A stretch of DNA of 20,532 nucleotides from Palsa-870 sp039935415 (lineage in GTDB: Bacteria; Chloroflexota; Dormibacteria; Dormibacterales; Dormibacteraceae): assembly GCA_039935415.1 (NCBI GenBank), contig JBDTKH010000019.1, forward strand, positions 1-20,532, given 5' to 3'. A program made the position numbers and the translations under genes. The notes under the pieces are model-generated. The model did no database searches and was not told the DNA's origin. It was given only the letters and a program-made list of their open reading frames with translations. The first letter of the stretch is position 1. The number at the start of each line of letters is the position of its first letter. Shown piece by piece: positions 5,537 through 13,240 of the stretch.

Positions 5537-8326
5537 CTAGCTCGTGATGAACAAGGTGTGCCATGCAGCCTCGAGTAGCTCTGGCGTCAGCTGCGGCCTC
5601 ACGCCGCGCGCTGACGAGACGTCGACGAGGCGCTCGAGCAGGTCCCGAGGGTGGTTGCCGCGCAGCGGCCGGCCGCTGTACAGCGTCTGGATCAGCTCCA
5701 GCGCGTGGGCGTCGGGCTGGATGGTCAACCGCTCGCGCTCCCGCTCGAAGATGCGGCACCACATCTCCCACGTCGGGTCGGGCATCAGCACCTTGTACGA
5801 GAGCCGGCGCAGGTAGGCCTCGTCCAGCAGCTCGCCGGGCTTGAGGTTGGTCGAGAGCGCCAGCTGCGCCTGGAAGGGGACCTCCACCTTCCGACCGCTC
5901 GTCGTCAGGTTCATATAGTCCGTGTCCTGCTCGAGGGGCACCAGCAGCCGGTCCAGGATCTGCTTCGGCGAGACGCGCTGGCGGCCGAGGTCGTCGATCA
6001 ACAGCACGCCGCCATTGCCCTTGACCTGCAGGGGGGCGCCATAGGTCCGGCTCCCGTCCTCCCAGGTCGGATCGAACATCTCGAGCTGGAACTCGCCCCC
6101 AACCTGGACCAGCGGCCGGGTGACGCGGCGCCACCGCTTGTCTGCCGGCTGATTGGGCGCGAGGCGGTGCACCGCGCCGTCGAAGACGGTCATCACCTCG
6201 CCGCCCCCCATGTCGAGTGCGACCGGGACCACGATCGGACCGCCGAGCAGGCTAGGGATGCGCCGCGCCAGCGTCGTCTTGCCGTTGCCCGGCGCGCCGT
6301 AGATGAAGATCGACGAGCGCGAGTTCACCGCCGCGCGCACCGCCTCGGTGACTCCGGGCGCAAGCTCGATGCCGCTCAGCGCGAGGTTGACCTTTACCAA
6401 ATCGAGGGTCCCCGGTTTCGCCGCCTCGGCCAGCACCGCCCGGTACTCCTGCATCGAAACCGGCGCCGGACCCGTGTAGCGGGTGCTCGAGTCGCCGATC
6501 TGGTCGCTGCGCACCCGGCCTTGCTTGGTGATGGTGTACGCCATGCGCTCCGGCAGCGGGCGGCCCAGCCAGGGACCCTGCTCTGCAGCGAGGCCGAGCG
6601 CATCGAGAAAGTTGGTCGTGGTCAGCGCTTTGAGGATCGGCTCCACCGCGCTGAACGGGAGAGCCAGCTGCTCCGCCACCTCGAAGCCCGTGATTCGCGT
6701 CGCCGTCGCCGCGAGGCGGAGGACCATCCCCTCGATCAGCGTTCGGTTGATCTCGGGCGTTGGGGGAGGCTCCATCTCGTGGCCGGGAGCGGGCACCGTC
6801 GAAGGCACGGGCTGCGGCTCATCCACGTGCTCGAGGATCGCCCCGAAAATCTTCTTGCCGAACCTGGCCCGGTCAGCGTGGTCGGGCGGCTCGCCCTCGC
6901 GACGGCGGCTGATCCAGTCGGGCACCTCCTTGAACACGACTGTATTTCCGATCATCAGCTGCACCGTGTCGGGCTCGTCGGTGGCGACCCGCACACCGAT
7001 GCGGATCAGGTAGCCCTGGCTCTTGAGCGCGGCCCAGCTGCGCTCCCAGGCGATCTCGTTGCGCCCGGACCAGGTCTGCCTCACGGTGCGGTCGCGCGCG
7101 AGTGTGACGTCCTTGCGGTTCTGGTAGCGCCGCCGAACCAGCTCGGTCACGTCCTTGTCGATGTCCTCCGCCACCAGCGCGGCGAGCGGCAGCGCGCGGT
7201 CGTCGACGGCGGGCCGGTTCTTGATCTCGAAGATCGTGTTCGCCGTGGGCGCGAGCGCCCGGATCACGCTCGCGTGGCGCGGGCAGAACGGGGTGCGCTC
7301 GATGAACTGGATGTGCCTGCGGCACCACCAGCTCTTGCACTCACGACCGGTGAGGTCCTTGTAAGCGCACGCCCAGCCGCGGCGCTCCTGGCAGTCGCTG
7401 TACGTGCACACGCCTGCCGGCTTGTGCCCGTCGGTCCGAGCGGGGATCGCCGCCCTCTGCTCCACGATGTCGTCCGCGACAGCGATCGGGTCCGAGATGG
7501 CCTCGACCGGCGGCTGCGCGATGCCCGGTCTCGGCATGTAGTGGAAGGCGCCTGAGAACTCCTCGCAGCTCTGGAACCTCTGGCTACGGTCCTTCGCCGT
7601 CGCCTTCCAGATGATCTCCATGATCGGCGACGGGATGGCGGTCGACGCCCGTGGCCGGTCGAAAACCTGCGAGTGCAGGACGGTGGGAAGCTGCCCTGTG
7701 AACGGCGGCTCGCCGTGCAGCAGCTCGTAAAGGATCATGCCGAGCGAGTAGATGTCGGAGGTTGCGTCCACCGCCTCGCCCTTCACCTGCTCGGGCGCCA
7801 TATACGCCGGCGTGCCGACCATGCTCCCCGTCGCCGTCAGGCGGTGCTTGTCGTCGACCAGCTTGGAGATGCCGAAATCCAGGATCTTCGTCTTGCCGCG
7901 GTTGGAGATCAGGATGTTGTCGGGCTTCAGGTCGCGGTGGACGATCGAGTAGTCGTGAGCAACGCCGACCGCCGACAGCAATTGTTGGATCAGGTCGACC
8001 GACACGTCGACGCTGAACCTCCCGTACTCGTCCAGCCAGGAGCGCATCGAGCGGCCCTCGACCCACTCCATGACGATGAACAGCACGGGGCCGTCCTCGT
8101 CGAAGTCGTAGACGCGGACGATCCCGGGGTGGTTGAGGGCCGCCACCGTGGCCGCCTCGCGGTGGAAGCGCTGCCGGAAGTTGGGGTCGCTCGAGTACTG
8201 CTCGGCCAGCACCTTGATGGCGACTGGGATCTCCAGGCGTGGGTGGGTGGACCGGTAGACGACGCCCATGGCCCCGCGCCCGAGTTCCGCCTCGATCGGG
8301 TAACGCCCGAGTGCCGTCGTACTCAC
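5537..8326 (-). CDS. Ser/Thr protein kinase - zinc finger - winged helix - AAA ATPase fusion
   Basis: The product has 929 residues. Residues 8-265 are a Hanks-type kinase: GRGAMGVVY (16-24), K38 in VAIK, HRDLKPDN (130-137), DFG (150-152) and APE (177-179), so it looks active. Residues 307-351 hold eight possible zinc ligands (C307, C312, C320, C330, C335, H338, C348, H351), a cross-brace pattern like a B-box. An unassigned region follows, then a winged-helix-like segment (about 525-600). The C-terminal ATPase has Walker A GAPGNGKT (~677-684), Walker B GVLLIDD (~772) and sensor ALSTN, like the MoxR-like ATPases found with pilus genes. No transmembrane helix is seen, unlike PknB-type kinases. 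GTG start. The acyl-CoA ligase/formamidase pair lies upstream on the same strand, 115 nt away. Confidence 0.92.
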   Translation of the reverse strand: MSTTALGRYPIEAELGRGAMGVVYRSTHPRLEIPVAIKVLAEQYSSDPNFRQRFHREAATVAALNHPGIVRVYDFDEDGPVLFIVMEWVEGRSMRSWLDEYGRFSVDVSVDLIQQLLSAVGVAHDYSIVHRDLKPDNILISNRGKTKILDFGISKLVDDKHRLTATGSMVGTPAYMAPEQVKGEAVDATSDIYSLGMILYELLHGEPPFTGQLPTVLHSQVFDRPRASTAIPSPIMEIIWKATAKDRSQRFQSCEEFSGAFHYMPRPGIAQPPVEAISDPIAVADDIVEQRAAIPARTDGHKPAGVCTYSDCQERRGWACAYKDLTGRECKSWWCRRHIQFIERTPFCPRHASVIRALAPTANTIFEIKNRPAVDDRALPLAALVAEDIDKDVTELVRRRYQNRKDVTLARDRTVRQTWSGRNEIAWERSWAALKSQGYLIRIGVRVATDEPDTVQLMIGNTVVFKEVPDWISRRREGEPPDHADRARFGKKIFGAILEHVDEPQPVPSTVPAPGHEMEPPPTPEINRTLIEGMVLRLAATATRITGFEVAEQLALPFSAVEPILKALTTTNFLDALGLAAEQGPWLGRPLPERMAYTITKQGRVRSDQIGDSSTRYTGPAPVSMQEYRAVLAEAAKPGTLDLVKVNLALSGIELAPGVTEAVRAAVNSRSSIFIYGAPGNGKTTLARRIPSLLGGPIVVPVALDMGGGEVMTVFDGAVHRLAPNQPADKRWRRVTRPLVQVGGEFQLEMFDPTWEDGSRTYGAPLQVKGNGGVLLIDDLGRQRVSPKQILDRLLVPLEQDTDYMNLTTSGRKVEVPFQAQLALSTNLKPGELLDEAYLRRLSYKVLMPDPTWEMWCRIFERERERLTIQPDAHALELIQTLYSGRPLRGNHPRDLLERLVDVSSARGVRPQLTPELLEAAWHTLFITS

Positions 8327-8441
8327 CCTGAGATCACCAGTCGGTCAGTATGCCGGAGGGTGCAGGGCAAACAGACCCCCTCAGCGCCGGGCGCGCGCAG
8401 GGCGCCTAAGGGCAGTGTCGCCGCGAGACTTGGCCGGCCGG

Positions 8442-9395
8442 TTAGTGGAAGATGCTCAGGGGCATGTAGAACGAGACCCCGAAGTTGGGCTGGTCCACGA
8501 TCTGGCTGATCCGCAGGTCGCCCGCCAGGCTGCAAAGGACGTAGGCGTCCTCGCGGCTGAGGCCATGGTCGGCGGCCAACCAGGTGATGGTGTCCCGGAC
8601 CGCGTTCTGGGCGTTCGTCATCAGGTCTGGGCCGAGGGCGCAGACCGCGTGGTAGCCCTTCTCGTCGCTCCGCGGTTGAAGGGGCGCTGCCGGGGTTAGA
8701 AAGTGGTAGCTCCACGGCCGCAGCGAGCCGCCTTTGGTCACCCCAAACCGGAGTGAGAACGTCATCGGGCATTCGATCCCGGTAACGCAGACCTCGCCGT
8801 CTCCCTGCGCCGCATGGCAGTCACCGGCCGAGAACAGGGCGCCGGGCACGTAAACCGGGAGGATGAGCTTCGTCCCCTTGGTCAGGTGCCGGGTGTCGAC
8901 GTTGCCCGCGCCCTTGGTCGGGGGCAGCACTGCCTGCGGTCCCGGGTCGTCCGTTGCGACGCCCATGGTGCCGCAGAACGGCGCGATGGGGATCTGGATG
9001 TCATGCCGCAGCTCCGCCGACTTGCGGTCGCCGAGGTCGAAGTAGCGGACGTACGGGTCGGGGAAATCCGCCTGGAGAAGGCCAAGGCCGGGCAGGATCG
9101 CGGACCAACCCCACGAGCCCGGCTTGAGGTCGAGGATCTCGACCTCGAGAGCGTCGCCGGGCTGAGCTCCCTTCACGTAGACGGGGCCGCCCAGCGGGTA
9201 CAGGCGGTCGAAGGCCAGGCTGCCGAGCTTCGAGGCGGGGTCGCCCTTCTTGAGCTGGCCGGCGGTCACCTCCTCGGTCTCGAAGTGGACGACGTCGCCC
9301 GGCTCGATCTCGACTGCAGGCGCCAGCGAGTTGTCCCACTTGAAGTGGAACGTGCCCTTGCCGATCGTGTGCTCCCGCGCCGCAGTGTGTGCCAT
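8442..9395 (-). CDS. Acetamidase/formamidase family protein
   Basis: The 317-residue protein belongs to the FmdA/AmdA family of cytosolic zinc-dependent amidases that hydrolyse formamide or short amides to acid and ammonia. Family features seen: an N-terminal beta segment with EPGDVVHFET, the stretch LDLKPGSWGWSAI, and the strongly conserved AGDCHAAQGDGEVCVTGIE with Cys and His. Length is typical (300-410) at the short end. The ATG at 9395 is chosen because GGGGGCGAAAAGCTG precedes it and because it overlaps the acyl-CoA ligase stop (TGATG); upstream sequence in this frame is a shadow of the ligase. Coupling to an AMP-binding ligase suggests a joint pathway, for example freeing an acid from an amide and activating it. 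The substrate is unknown. Confidence 0.9.
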   Translation of the reverse strand: MAHTAAREHTIGKGTFHFKWDNSLAPAVEIEPGDVVHFETEEVTAGQLKKGDPASKLGSLAFDRLYPLGGPVYVKGAQPGDALEVEILDLKPGSWGWSAILPGLGLLQADFPDPYVRYFDLGDRKSAELRHDIQIPIAPFCGTMGVATDDPGPQAVLPPTKGAGNVDTRHLTKGTKLILPVYVPGALFSAGDCHAAQGDGEVCVTGIECPMTFSLRFGVTKGGSLRPWSYHFLTPAAPLQPRSDEKGYHAVCALGPDLMTNAQNAVRDTITWLAADHGLSREDAYVLCSLAGDLRISQIVDQPNFGVSFYMPLSIFH

Positions 9396-11035
9396 CAGCT
9401 TTTCGCCCCCTCTTTTGCTTTTGCTTCCGTCTTGATCGGGACCGCGCTTGCCCTCAGGACCTTCTTGTCGAACTTGCCGACCGACGTCTTGGGCACCTCG
9501 TCGATGAAGCGCACCTCGTCCGGCAGCCACCACTTCGCGACCTTGTCCTTGAGGAAGTCGAGCACCTCCTCCTGCGTGACCTGGCCCTTGAACTCGGGCC
9601 TGGGCACCGCGTACGCGATCGGACGCTCGTCCCACTTGGGATGCGCGAGGCCGATCACGGCGGCTTCCATGATCTTGGGGTGCGCCATGATCGCGTTCTC
9701 CAGCTCGACCGAGGAGATCCACTCGCCGCCGGACTTGATCACGTCCTTGGTGCGGTCGACGATCTGGACGTAACCCTCCGGGGTGATCTTGGCCACGTCG
9801 CCGGTGCGGAACCAGCCGTCCTCGGTGAGCTTCCCCGGGTCATAGCCGTTGTGGTAGCCGCGGGCGATCCACGGTCCGCGCACCTGGATCTCGCCGAACG
9901 CCACTCCGTCCCAGGGCAGCTCGGCGCCCGTGGCGGGGTCGGCGATCCGGATCTCGACCCCTGGCGCGACGATGCCCTGCGTCAGCCGCATGTTGAGCTC
10001 GTCTTCGGGCTTCGTCCCGGAGCGAACGCGGGCCACGCTCCCCAACGGGGATGTCTCGGTCATGCCCCACGCCTGGAGCATCCGGAGGCCCAGCGCGTCC
10101 ATCGACTCCATCAGGGAGCGCGGGATCGCCGAGCCGCCGCAGATCACGGTGTGCACCTTGGGCAGCCGCTTTCCTGTTTCCTTGAGATAGGCGGCCGTGT
10201 TGATCCAGATGGTCGGCACGCCGGCCATCACGGTTGCGCCCTCCTGCTCGGCGAGCTCGACGACCGTCTTGGCGTCGCTCATGAACCGGTCCGGGAAGAT
10301 CACCTTGGAACCGGCCATTCCGCACGCATATGGGAGGCCCCAGCTGTTGGCGTGGAACATGGGCACGATCGGTAGGACGACATCGCGCTCGGTGATCCCC
10401 AGGTTGTCGGTCTGCAGCACGCCCATGGTGTGGATGAACTGCGAGCGGTGCGAGTACACCACCCCCTTGGGATTGCCGGTGGTGCCTGACGTGTAGCACA
10501 TGGCGGCGGCCATGCGTTCGGACAGCTTCGGCCACGGGTAGCTTTCGCTCTCCGCCTCGAGCAGCGATTCGTAGTCGAGCATCTCGCCCACCCCGCTTTC
10601 ACTATGGGAGGCGGCCGGCGTGTCGGTCATCAGGACCATGTGCTTGATCGAGGGGATCTTCCCCAGCAAGGGCTTGAGCAGAGGAATCAGGGCCTGATCG
10701 ACAAATAAAACCTGGTCTTCCGCGTCATTGATGATGAACTCGAGATGCTGGGGGAACAAACGGAGGTTGAGGGTATGAAGCACGGCGCCCATGCAGGGCA
10801 CGGCGTAATAAAGCTCGAGGTGCCGGTAGTTGTTGAAGGCGAGGGTCGCCACCCGGTCGCCCGGCTTGACGCCCAGGCGCTTCAGCGCGCCGGCCAGCTT
10901 ATTGATCCGCGGCACCATCTCCCCATTGGTCGTGCGGTGGACGCCTTGCTCGCGTTTGGTGACCACCTCCTTCCTCTGGTGCAAGTGCTCTATCCGCCAG
11001 AGCACGTGCTGAAGACTGAGCTCGTAATCCTGCAT
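9395..11035 (-). CDS. AMP-binding acyl-CoA synthetase (fatty-acid-CoA ligase type)
   Basis: The 546-residue adenylate-forming enzyme activates a carboxylic acid to acyl-AMP and then acyl-CoA. The P-loop-like motif YTSGTTGNPKGVVYSHRS, the A5 region QAWGMTETSPLGS, the hinge GDVAKITPEGYVQIVDRTKDVIKSGGEWIS and the catalytic C-terminal K in SVGKFDKKVLR are all present. N-terminal MQDYELSLQHVLWR matches medium/long-chain ligases. The ATG at 11035 is preferred: GGAAGG stands just upstream and the family starts this way. An ATG at 11065 (MVEVSPVEG) and a longer ORF from 11128 are less likely. It overlaps the formamidase gene by one base and is divergent from the PHP gene. Chain length cannot be read from sequence. 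Confidence 0.92.
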   Translation of the reverse strand: MQDYELSLQHVLWRIEHLHQRKEVVTKREQGVHRTTNGEMVPRINKLAGALKRLGVKPGDRVATLAFNNYRHLELYYAVPCMGAVLHTLNLRLFPQHLEFIINDAEDQVLFVDQALIPLLKPLLGKIPSIKHMVLMTDTPAASHSESGVGEMLDYESLLEAESESYPWPKLSERMAAAMCYTSGTTGNPKGVVYSHRSQFIHTMGVLQTDNLGITERDVVLPIVPMFHANSWGLPYACGMAGSKVIFPDRFMSDAKTVVELAEQEGATVMAGVPTIWINTAAYLKETGKRLPKVHTVICGGSAIPRSLMESMDALGLRMLQAWGMTETSPLGSVARVRSGTKPEDELNMRLTQGIVAPGVEIRIADPATGAELPWDGVAFGEIQVRGPWIARGYHNGYDPGKLTEDGWFRTGDVAKITPEGYVQIVDRTKDVIKSGGEWISSVELENAIMAHPKIMEAAVIGLAHPKWDERPIAYAVPRPEFKGQVTQEEVLDFLKDKVAKWWLPDEVRFIDEVPKTSVGKFDKKVLRASAVPIKTEAKAKEGAKS

Positions 11036-11130
11036 CAAGCCTTCCACGGGCGACACCTCCACCATTACCGGTCGGCTAGAAGGTCCGGAGAACGTCGATG
11101 GTAAAGCCGCCGAGCGTAGGATGCACACCC

Positions 11131-11823
11131 ATGGTTTCGCGAGGTCGGGCAGACCTGCACATGCACACGACCTCCAGCGATGGCTGGCCGACGCCCCGAG
11201 AGCTGGTCGAACACGCCACAGGCCGGGCCCGGCTCGACGTCATCGCGGTCACGGATCACGACACAATCGAGGGCGCCTTGCGCGCGCAGGAGCACGGGGC
11301 GAAACGGACGAGGTTTCACGTCATCGTCGGGGAAGAGGTGTCCAGCCGGGACGGTCACATCGTGGGGTTGTTCCTCGAGCGCCTCGTGCGTCCGGGGATG
11401 TCCGCGGCCGCCACCATCCACGCCATTCACGAGCAGGGCGGGTTGGCCGTCGCGGTCCACCCGTTCTGGCGCACGCAACGCGTGGTTCGGAACGGCCGGG
11501 TGCACGGCGTCGGATGGCTGGCCGCCGAGCTCGACTTCGACGCGATCGAGGTGGAGAACGCAACGCCGGGCTTCTACGTGTTCAACCAGCTCGCCCACCG
11601 TCTCAACATGGGCCTCGGCGCCGCCGCCCTCGGGTCGTCTGACGCGCACATCGTCGACGCCGTCGGCCGGGCATTCACCGAGTTCCCCGGCAAAACGCCG
11701 GCCGCCCTGCGCGAAGCGATCGAATCCGGCGCCACCATCGCACGGCGGCAGCGCTACCGCGCACTAGGCCTGATGCGCTACGCCGCCTGGGGCCTGAACC
11801 ACGAGCGATACGCGGTAGGCTGA
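11131..11823 (+). CDS. PHP-domain metal-dependent phosphoesterase
   Basis: The 230-residue product has the four PHP motifs that hold a di- or tri-metal centre: HMHTTSSDGW, VTDHDTIEG, AVHPFW and GSSDAH. Small single-domain members act as nucleotide or oligonucleotide phosphatases (for example on 3'-phosphoadenosine 5'-phosphate or short nucleic acids), so a cytosolic phosphoesterase role is likely. The start at ATG 11131 gives the usual short N-terminus before the first motif (MVSRGRADLHMHT). An ATG at 11098 in frame would add 11 residues. A TAGGAT -10-like element lies 9 nt before 11131, so the message may have almost no leader. Confidence 0.9.
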   Translation: MVSRGRADLHMHTTSSDGWPTPRELVEHATGRARLDVIAVTDHDTIEGALRAQEHGAKRTRFHVIVGEEVSSRDGHIVGLFLERLVRPGMSAAATIHAIHEQGGLAVAVHPFWRTQRVVRNGRVHGVGWLAAELDFDAIEVENATPGFYVFNQLAHRLNMGLGAAALGSSDAHIVDAVGRAFTEFPGKTPAALREAIESGATIARRQRYRALGLMRYAAWGLNHERYAVG

Positions 11824-11828
11824 AATCT

Positions 11829-11872
11829 CTTCCCCATTCATGGGGAAGTACCCGGCGAAGCCGGGGGATGGG
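11829..11872. repeat. Two-hairpin palindromic element, copy 2
   Basis: It starts 5 nt after the PHP gene stop. CTTCCCCA-TTCA-TGGGGAAG (8-bp stem) is followed by CCCGGC-GAA-GCCGGG (6 bp), then GGATGGG, which can pair with the 5' CCCCAT in place of the first hairpin. Sequence layout matches copy 1. It may end PHP transcription before the tRNA genes. Confidence 0.65.
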
Positions 11873-11904
11873 CCGATGTGGTGACCCTTCCCGTGGAGCT
11901 TGCC

Positions 11905-11910
11905 TACGAT
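11905..11910 (+). promoter_or_regulatory. -10 element of tRNA-Arg
   Basis: TACGAT lies 11 nt before the tRNA 5' end. A GTGACC sequence about 19 nt further upstream is a poor -35 candidate. Confidence 0.4.
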
Positions 11911-11921
11911 GGATGCGACGC

Positions 11922-11997
11922 GCCCGCTTAGCTCAATGGATAGAGCGCCTGACTTCGGATCAGGAGGTTGCGAGTTCGAGTCTTGCAGCGGGTACCA
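11922..11997 (+). tRNA. tRNA-Arg (anticodon TCG)
   Basis: A 76-nt cloverleaf: acceptor GCCCGCT pairs with AGCGGGT (one G-U), D-stem GCTC/GAGC, anticodon stem CCTGA/TCAGG around loop CTTCGGA (anticodon TCG, Arg CGA), and T-arm GCGAG-TTCGAGT-CTTGC. Discriminator A and CCA are encoded. Confidence 0.95.
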
Positions 11998-12018
11998 ACC
12001 TTGAACAAATGGTTGGTA
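11993..12018 (+). terminator. Hairpin at the end of tRNA-Arg
   Basis: TACCAACC and GGTTGGTA form an 8-bp stem with a 10-nt loop. The 5' arm includes the tRNA CCA end, so the fold competes with the mature 3' end. No U-tract follows. The next ~130 nt up to tRNA-Leu hold only another inverted repeat (GAGCGAG 12066 / CTCGCTC 12109) and no ORF I would support. Confidence 0.35.
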
Positions 12019-12150
12019 AGGATCCGGGATCCAAGCTGGAACCCGTTTACTCCGGGAGCGTCGGTGAGCGAGGGCCTGGTTGTACCAATCGCCTCTCCCG
12101 CCTCCGCTCTCGCTCAAGACCCAGGAATAGCCGGCGCGATGTTGCTTCGG

Positions 12151-12156
12151 TAGAAT
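12151..12156 (+). promoter_or_regulatory. -10 element of tRNA-Leu(GAG)
   Basis: TAGAAT, one change from TATAAT, lies 14 nt before the tRNA 5' end. No convincing -35 is seen. Confidence 0.5.
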
Positions 12157-12170
12157 CAACCGGCTCAGCT

Positions 12171-12255
12171 GGGCGGCTGGCGGAACTGGTAGACGCGCAC
12201 GTTTGAGGGGCGTGTGGGGTAACCCATCCGGGTTCGAGTCCCGGGTCGCCCACCA
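12171..12255 (+). tRNA. tRNA-Leu (anticodon GAG)
   Basis: An 85-nt class II tRNA: acceptor GGGCGGC pairs with GTCGCCC, anticodon stem CACGT/GCGTG around loop TTGAGGG gives anticodon GAG (Leu, CUC/CUU). The variable arm TGGGGTAACCCATC and T-arm CGGGTTCGAGTCCCG are standard. CCA is encoded. Its promoter-proximal DNA differs from that of the CAG isoacceptor. Confidence 0.95.
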
Positions 12256-12322
12256 CCAACGCTGACTCGACCCACTGGCGCTTGAGGGCTACATCGTCGA
12301 CCGTTCCCATCACACTTAGCGT

Positions 12323-12901
12323 GTGACCGAGGGCAAGGAGCTCGACCCCACCGAACCGATCAAGCAGCTTGACCCCGCTACCCAGTTCAAGCAGCTCTAC
12401 GACCAGGAGTACCTCTCGGTCTACCGCTCGATCCGGGCCGTCGTGCTCGACTCGGCCGCCGCCGAGGACCTGACCCAGGAGACCTTCGTCCGCGCCTACC
12501 GGGCCCGCCACCGCTACACGCCGACGGCCCCGCCCGGCGCCTGGCTGCGCCGGATCGGCATCAACCTCGCCATCTCGTACCTCCGCCGCCAGAAGCTGGC
12601 CCGCTTCCTGCCCGCCCGCCTGTACGTCGCCCCTGATCGGCGGGACTACGACCGGGCCGAGGCGCGGGACGTCGTCGGCAAGGCGATGGCCGCCCTCAGC
12701 CCCAAGCTCCGTGCCGCGGTCGTCCTTCATTACTACGAGGGTCTGACCCGCGACGAGATCGCCGTCGTGCTGGGCGTGCCGGCCGGGACGGTGGCTTCGC
12801 GGATCGCCAAGGCGGTGGCGATCATGCGAAAAACGATGGGGAACGACCAGGAATCGGACACCACGCGTTCGAGTAGTGAAGGTGCCCTACGTGGAAGATA
12901 A
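12323..12901 (+). CDS. ECF-type RNA polymerase sigma factor
   Basis: The 192-residue protein has sigma-70 region 2 (about residues 30-95: VYRSIRAVVLDSAAAEDLTQ, then ETFVRAYRARHRYTP) and region 4 (about 130-180: LSPKLRAAVVLHYYEGLTRD, then EIAVVLGVPAGTVASRI). Regions 1 and 3 are absent, as in extracytoplasmic-function sigma factors. It directs RNA polymerase to a stress or envelope regulon; the target promoters are unknown. GTG start. The gene overlaps the following small membrane-protein gene by 11 nt, the standard layout for a sigma factor and its membrane regulator. It lies 67 nt after tRNA-Leu and I could not define its own promoter. Confidence 0.93.
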   Translation: MTEGKELDPTEPIKQLDPATQFKQLYDQEYLSVYRSIRAVVLDSAAAEDLTQETFVRAYRARHRYTPTAPPGAWLRRIGINLAISYLRRQKLARFLPARLYVAPDRRDYDRAEARDVVGKAMAALSPKLRAAVVLHYYEGLTRDEIAVVLGVPAGTVASRIAKAVAIMRKTMGNDQESDTTRSSSEGALRGR

Positions 12902-13166
12902 AACCACACGGGGAGGGTTCAATTCGCCCTCCGAAGCTGAGCTGGGCCGGATGATCCGGTCGGAAGTCGAATCGTGGACGCCGCGCCGGGGTCCCGATTG
13001 GGCTGACGTCCTGATTCGGATGGCCGTAAGGGGCCCGTCGCCCTGGATCGTCTACACCACCGCGAGTGCCGCGCTGGTCGTGATCCTGGTGTCAGCCTTC
13101 CTGGTCGGCTCGTGGCTCGGGGTCGGCGCACTCGCCCCCCAGAACGTGCAGGTGCACCTCCACTAG
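12891..13166 (+). CDS. Small membrane protein, probable partner of the ECF sigma factor
   Basis: The 91-residue product has a charged N-terminal ~45 residues (SEAELGRMIRSEVESWTPR), one transmembrane helix at about residues 52-76 (WIVYTTASAALVVILVSAF) and a ~12-residue outside tail. By position it should be an anti-sigma factor. Unlike classic ZAS-type anti-sigma factors there is no HxxxCxxC motif, and no cysteine at all. The GTG at 12891 is chosen for the GAAGGTG ribosome binding site 6 nt upstream; a GTG at 12876 would add five residues. It is too short to hold a large sensor domain, so regulated proteolysis seems less certain. Function by context only. Confidence 0.7.
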   Translation: MEDKTTRGGFNSPSEAELGRMIRSEVESWTPRRGPDWADVLIRMAVRGPSPWIVYTTASAALVVILVSAFLVGSWLGVGALAPQNVQVHLH

Positions 13167-13170
13167 CAAC

Positions 13171-13233
13171 CCAGCTGGTGCCGAAGACGTCGAACGTGAG
13201 GGCGTGCACGTTGCTCAGTCCGGAGTCGGTCAC
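13171..13233 (-). pseudogene. HAD haloacid dehalogenase, 5' remnant (~20 codons)
   Basis: Eight bases after the ocd-like stop on the same strand, a GTG opens a frame reading TDSGLSNVHALTFDVFGT. VHALTFDVFGT is the N-terminal DxxGT motif I strand of type II haloacid dehalogenases (usually ...ALTFDVFGTVVDW). Similarity stops right after GT at about 13177, and the frame then runs antisense through the small membrane-protein gene. The rest of the enzyme (~220 residues) is gone. A dehalogenase next to a cyclodeaminase-type gene would make sense as an old operon cut by a rearrangement. Confidence 0.6.
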
Positions 13234-13240
13234 TCGACGC

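Noticed and set aside
5651..7555. 634-codon plus-strand ORF opposite the kinase-ATPase gene
   Set aside because: It has no recognisable motif and mirrors the third-position GC of the real gene; antisense frames stay open by composition in high-GC DNA.
9396..9722. Upstream extension of the formamidase reading frame
   Set aside because: The added sequence is a Gly/Arg-rich shadow of the acyl-CoA ligase; the family N-terminus begins at MAHTAAREH.
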